In this document: positions 61,981 through 64,000 of the stretch, piece by piece
How positions within the stretch are numbered: position 1 is the first letter of the stretch
How the letters are laid out: every line of letters begins with the position of its first letter
Source of the DNA: Cyclobacterium plantarum
GTDB taxonomy: Bacteria; Bacteroidota; Bacteroidia; Cytophagales; Cyclobacteriaceae
NCBI RefSeq assembly: GCF_011290685.1
Contig: NZ_JAANYN010000001.1
Span: 541,325-605,324, forward strand
Length of the DNA stretch: 64,000 nt
Direction of reading: 5' to 3'
The notes under the pieces: model-generated
Told to the model about the DNA's origin: nothing
Seen by the model: only the letters and a program-made list of their open reading frames with translations
Databases searched by the model: none
Translations under genes and position numbers: made by a program

Positions 61981-63099
61981 ATGAAGAATTCTATTCAAGC
62001 AGTGCTTTCCATCGGATTGGTTGCACTATTGATTTTCTCCTGCGGAGAAAAAGAGGAGCAGGTATTCGATGGAAAAATATCCATTTCCGGAGAATTTGAG
62101 AATGCCCCTGGTGGACAGCTCTTGATTTCTGAATACAACAATGACAGGATCGAAGTTTTGGATACGATTGATAGGAACAGTGATGGGGGATTTTCTTATG
62201 AATTGAGCCTGGATACTCCTAATTTTTACGAGCTTGATCTTTTTGGAGAAAAGACGGTTCGTTTGGCACTTTATGATGAGGATGTCCAGATCAAGTATGA
62301 TTTTCAATCTGAAGAACTGGAAATTTCCGGATCAAAGGATAGTCAGCTGATGCAGAAGATCGATGAACTTACTGCTCAATATCAGGAAGAGGGTAATGCC
62401 TTAAATACTGAGTTTTATGATGCCATGGCAGAGAAGAATCAGGAAAAAATCCAGTCTATTCAGGAGAAGGCAATGGAATTGGAGTTAGACCATGCAGAGC
62501 GGATAAAGGGAGCCATAGCAGAAATGGAGGGAAGTTTTGCCGCTTTGGCCGGGCTGGGTATGCTTAATCCCAGGACTGATTTTAACTACCTTGATAGTGT
62601 AGTTGTAGAGTTGGGCAATAAATACCCGGACATGAAACTGATCAATTCCTGGAAACAGGAATTGGAAGAATTGCGGGCCTTGTCCATAGGGCAACCAGCC
62701 CCGGAAATCTCCTTACCCAATCCCCAGGGAGAAACGGTTAATTTGTCAGATTTGAGGGGAAAATATGTTCTGGTTGATTTTTGGGCCGGTTGGTGTAAAC
62801 CCTGTAGAGACGAAAACCCCAATGTGGTACGTCTGTATAACAAATACAAGGATGAAGGTTTTGAAGTATTTGGGGTTTCTCTGGACCGGACGAGGGAAAT
62901 GTGGGTGAAAGCCATAGAGGAAGATGGATTGGAGTGGACTCAGGTATCTGATCTTAAATATTTTAATTCGGAGGCTGCTGCCACCTATCAGATCAATGCC
63001 ATACCAGCTACTTATATGATAGATCCTGAAGGGAATATTCTGGCGAAAGACCTTAGAGGTAAGTCACTGGAACGAAAATTGGAAGAATTATTCGATTAA
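61981..63099 (+). CDS. TlpA-like thiol-disulfide lipoprotein with DUF4369
   Basis: This exported lipoprotein of 372 residues has its lipobox Cys at about 21 (Ile-Phe-Ser-Cys). It consists of a DUF4369-type N-terminal beta domain (about 30-120) and a helical linker (about 120-215). The C-terminal thioredoxin domain follows (about 235-372) with WAGWCKPCRDENPNVVRLY, where Cys-Lys-Pro-Cys is the redox pair (about 273-276), and a cis-Pro region AIPATYMID. Such proteins reduce or isomerise disulfides in the periplasm. It starts 2 bases after the gatB stop. Confidence 0.92.
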   Translation: MKNSIQAVLSIGLVALLIFSCGEKEEQVFDGKISISGEFENAPGGQLLISEYNNDRIEVLDTIDRNSDGGFSYELSLDTPNFYELDLFGEKTVRLALYDEDVQIKYDFQSEELEISGSKDSQLMQKIDELTAQYQEEGNALNTEFYDAMAEKNQEKIQSIQEKAMELELDHAERIKGAIAEMEGSFAALAGLGMLNPRTDFNYLDSVVVELGNKYPDMKLINSWKQELEELRALSIGQPAPEISLPNPQGETVNLSDLRGKYVLVDFWAGWCKPCRDENPNVVRLYNKYKDEGFEVFGVSLDRTREMWVKAIEEDGLEWTQVSDLKYFNSEAAATYQINAIPATYMIDPEGNILAKDLRGKSLERKLEELFD

Positions 63100-63445
63100 A
63101 GATTACATTGAATAATTCGCCAGGACATATCAAAAATGAATATTCTATAAAGTTAAAGCAAATTCAGAAAATGCTGTTTCAATTGTGCGTTTCAAGGAAT
63201 TTTTCACTATAATTGATCATGTTTGTAGTAAAAATTCCTGAAATGGATCATCGGAAATAGCAATTACTCAAATCTATATAATTGTCACCCATTGAAAACT
63301 TTGCCAAATAAAAATTTAATTCCTTAAAAAAGTTAGTACTAATATTTTCATTCTTTAATGTAAAATCTAAAGAAAAATAGGGTGAAAAGACCTCACTTAA
63401 TATACATTTTGATTTTGCATTAACCTTAAAAACCATTCAATTCTT
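63100..63445. other. AT-rich intergenic region
   Basis: These 346 bases have no supportable gene, repeat or terminator. A 62-codon minus-strand frame (63248-63436) is AT-driven and not called. Confidence 0.5.
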
Positions 63446-63916
63446 ATGAAAAAAAGACACCTAAAATTTCCCCTGACACGGTCATTGACTGTTATGCTAT
63501 TTGTGCTATTAGCCATGGGAGCCTGTAAAAGCAAGAAAAAGGTTGTTGAGGCTGAGCCTGAACCTGCACCTGTAGAAGAACCAGCACCAGCACCAGAGCC
63601 GGAACCAGAGCAGCCTTCTGCTGAGGAAGTGGCTGTTGGAAAATTGGAAAATTATTTTGACGCTGTGGCCAATGCTTCAAATATTCAGAGTGCCAACAAT
63701 ACAATAAGAGAAGCCCTTGGTATGTTTTCCAATCAGAATACGCCGGTGTTGATTGTCATTCATGAAGAATCAGGCGTCAAGGATTATGACGAGCCCACAA
63801 CAATAGAACGCTACCTCAATTATTTGAAAGATACCCGGAAGAATCTGAATTTCATCAGTGATATCAGAATGGATGGGTCAGGGAAGGTTACCGAATTAGA
63901 ATTAAGAAGAAGATAA
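63446..63916 (+). CDS. Small Pro/Glu-rich lipoprotein
   Basis: This 156-residue lipoprotein has its lipobox Met-Gly-Ala-Cys near residue 27. It has a low-complexity spacer of Pro-Glu-Ala repeats (about 35-58, many EPEPAP units), then a short folded domain (about 62-156) including KLENYFDAVANASNIQSANNTIREAL and TPVLIVIHEESGVKDYDEPTTIERYLNYLKDTR. The spacer could let the domain reach across the periplasm. It is followed by another exported protein starting at 63944. Confidence 0.75.
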   Translation: MKKRHLKFPLTRSLTVMLFVLLAMGACKSKKKVVEAEPEPAPVEEPAPAPEPEPEQPSAEEVAVGKLENYFDAVANASNIQSANNTIREALGMFSNQNTPVLIVIHEESGVKDYDEPTTIERYLNYLKDTRKNLNFISDIRMDGSGKVTELELRRR

Positions 63917-63943
63917 TAAACAAACAAAAAGAATTAAGCGATT

Positions 63944-64000
63944 ATGAAAAAATATATTCCATCCCTTTTGGTTTTTTTCCTGGCTACCGCTATCTCGGTT
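63944..64000 (+). CDS. Start of an exported protein, 3' partial
   Basis: Only 19 codons are present. They encode a signal-peptide-like opening (MKKYIPSLLVFFLATAISV) and are cut off by the window end. The gene sits 27 bases after the small lipoprotein gene, so it may share its transcript. No function can be given. Confidence 0.7.
   Translation, partial: MKKYIPSLLVFFLATAISV

Noticed and set aside
63248-63436. 62-codon minus-strand open frame
   Set aside because: AT-driven with no conserved-looking features; treated as non-coding.

Overview
The window looks like a chromosome segment of a gliding, probably heterotrophic member of the Bacteroidota, most likely Cytophagales near Cyclobacteriaceae. 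This is inferred from gene content and style, not from a database. The evidence is the gldA-gldF-gldG gliding ABC transporter, several TAnnTTTG (-7) promoter boxes ahead of genes, lipoproteins and Tat-exported oxidoreductases, DUF6443-type RHS proteins, and TonB C-terminal and DUF4369/TlpA families. Shine-Dalgarno sites are generally weak or absent. No rRNA, CRISPR array, complete insertion sequence or prophage was seen. One tRNA (Leu, anticodon CAA) lies on the minus strand near 37.7 kb.

Layout: 0-2.1 kb, cell-envelope sugar genes (partial nucleotide-sugar epimerase, WecA/TagO-like phosphosugar transferase). 2.2-7.8 kb, a putative periplasmic sugar-oxidation group (large c-type heme/HEAT lipoprotein, Tat sugar isomerase, Tat Gfo/Idh/MocA protein). 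7.7-14.5 kb, gluQ, a CrtA-like monooxygenase, an MFS permease, cysH and a second heme/HEAT lipoprotein. 14.5-15.3 kb, dispersed repeats, one of which is an inverted copy of a repeat at 6.4 kb. 15.3-22.1 kb, an AT-rich surface-polysaccharide stretch (NodB deacetylase, GT2, AI-2E-family protein, MBOAT plus SGNH-like partner, DUF4197). 22.6-32.2 kb, an RHS polymorphic-toxin-like locus: two large RHS-type proteins, a small secreted protein between them, then two small exported proteins built on a TonB C-terminal-like domain. The first is intact; the second appears frameshifted.

32.2-37.7 kb is an accessory, decayed stretch: REP-like hairpins, an orphan HicB/HTH-like gene, two small membrane proteins, an uncharacterised gene, a DUF1566 lipoprotein whose C-terminus resembles a diversity-generating-retroelement variable region, a broken gene and a Fic-like C-terminal remnant with a nearby operator-like inverted repeat. 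From 37.7 kb the gene content is mostly core: SAM hydroxide adenosyltransferase, phoH, GNAT, ComEC, recQ, NUDIX, TPR lipoprotein, Sua5/TsaC, pgk, gldAFG, dnaN, dprA, a MerR regulator, an M23 peptidase, alaS, gatB, a TlpA-like lipoprotein and a small Pro/Glu-rich lipoprotein.

The strongest candidates for something undescribed are the RHS/TonB-C toxin-immunity-like cassette, the DUF1566 variable-protein candidate and the inverted dispersed repeats bracketing an 8.4 kb block. All calls come from reading translations and DNA by eye. No alignment, profile search or structure prediction was run.
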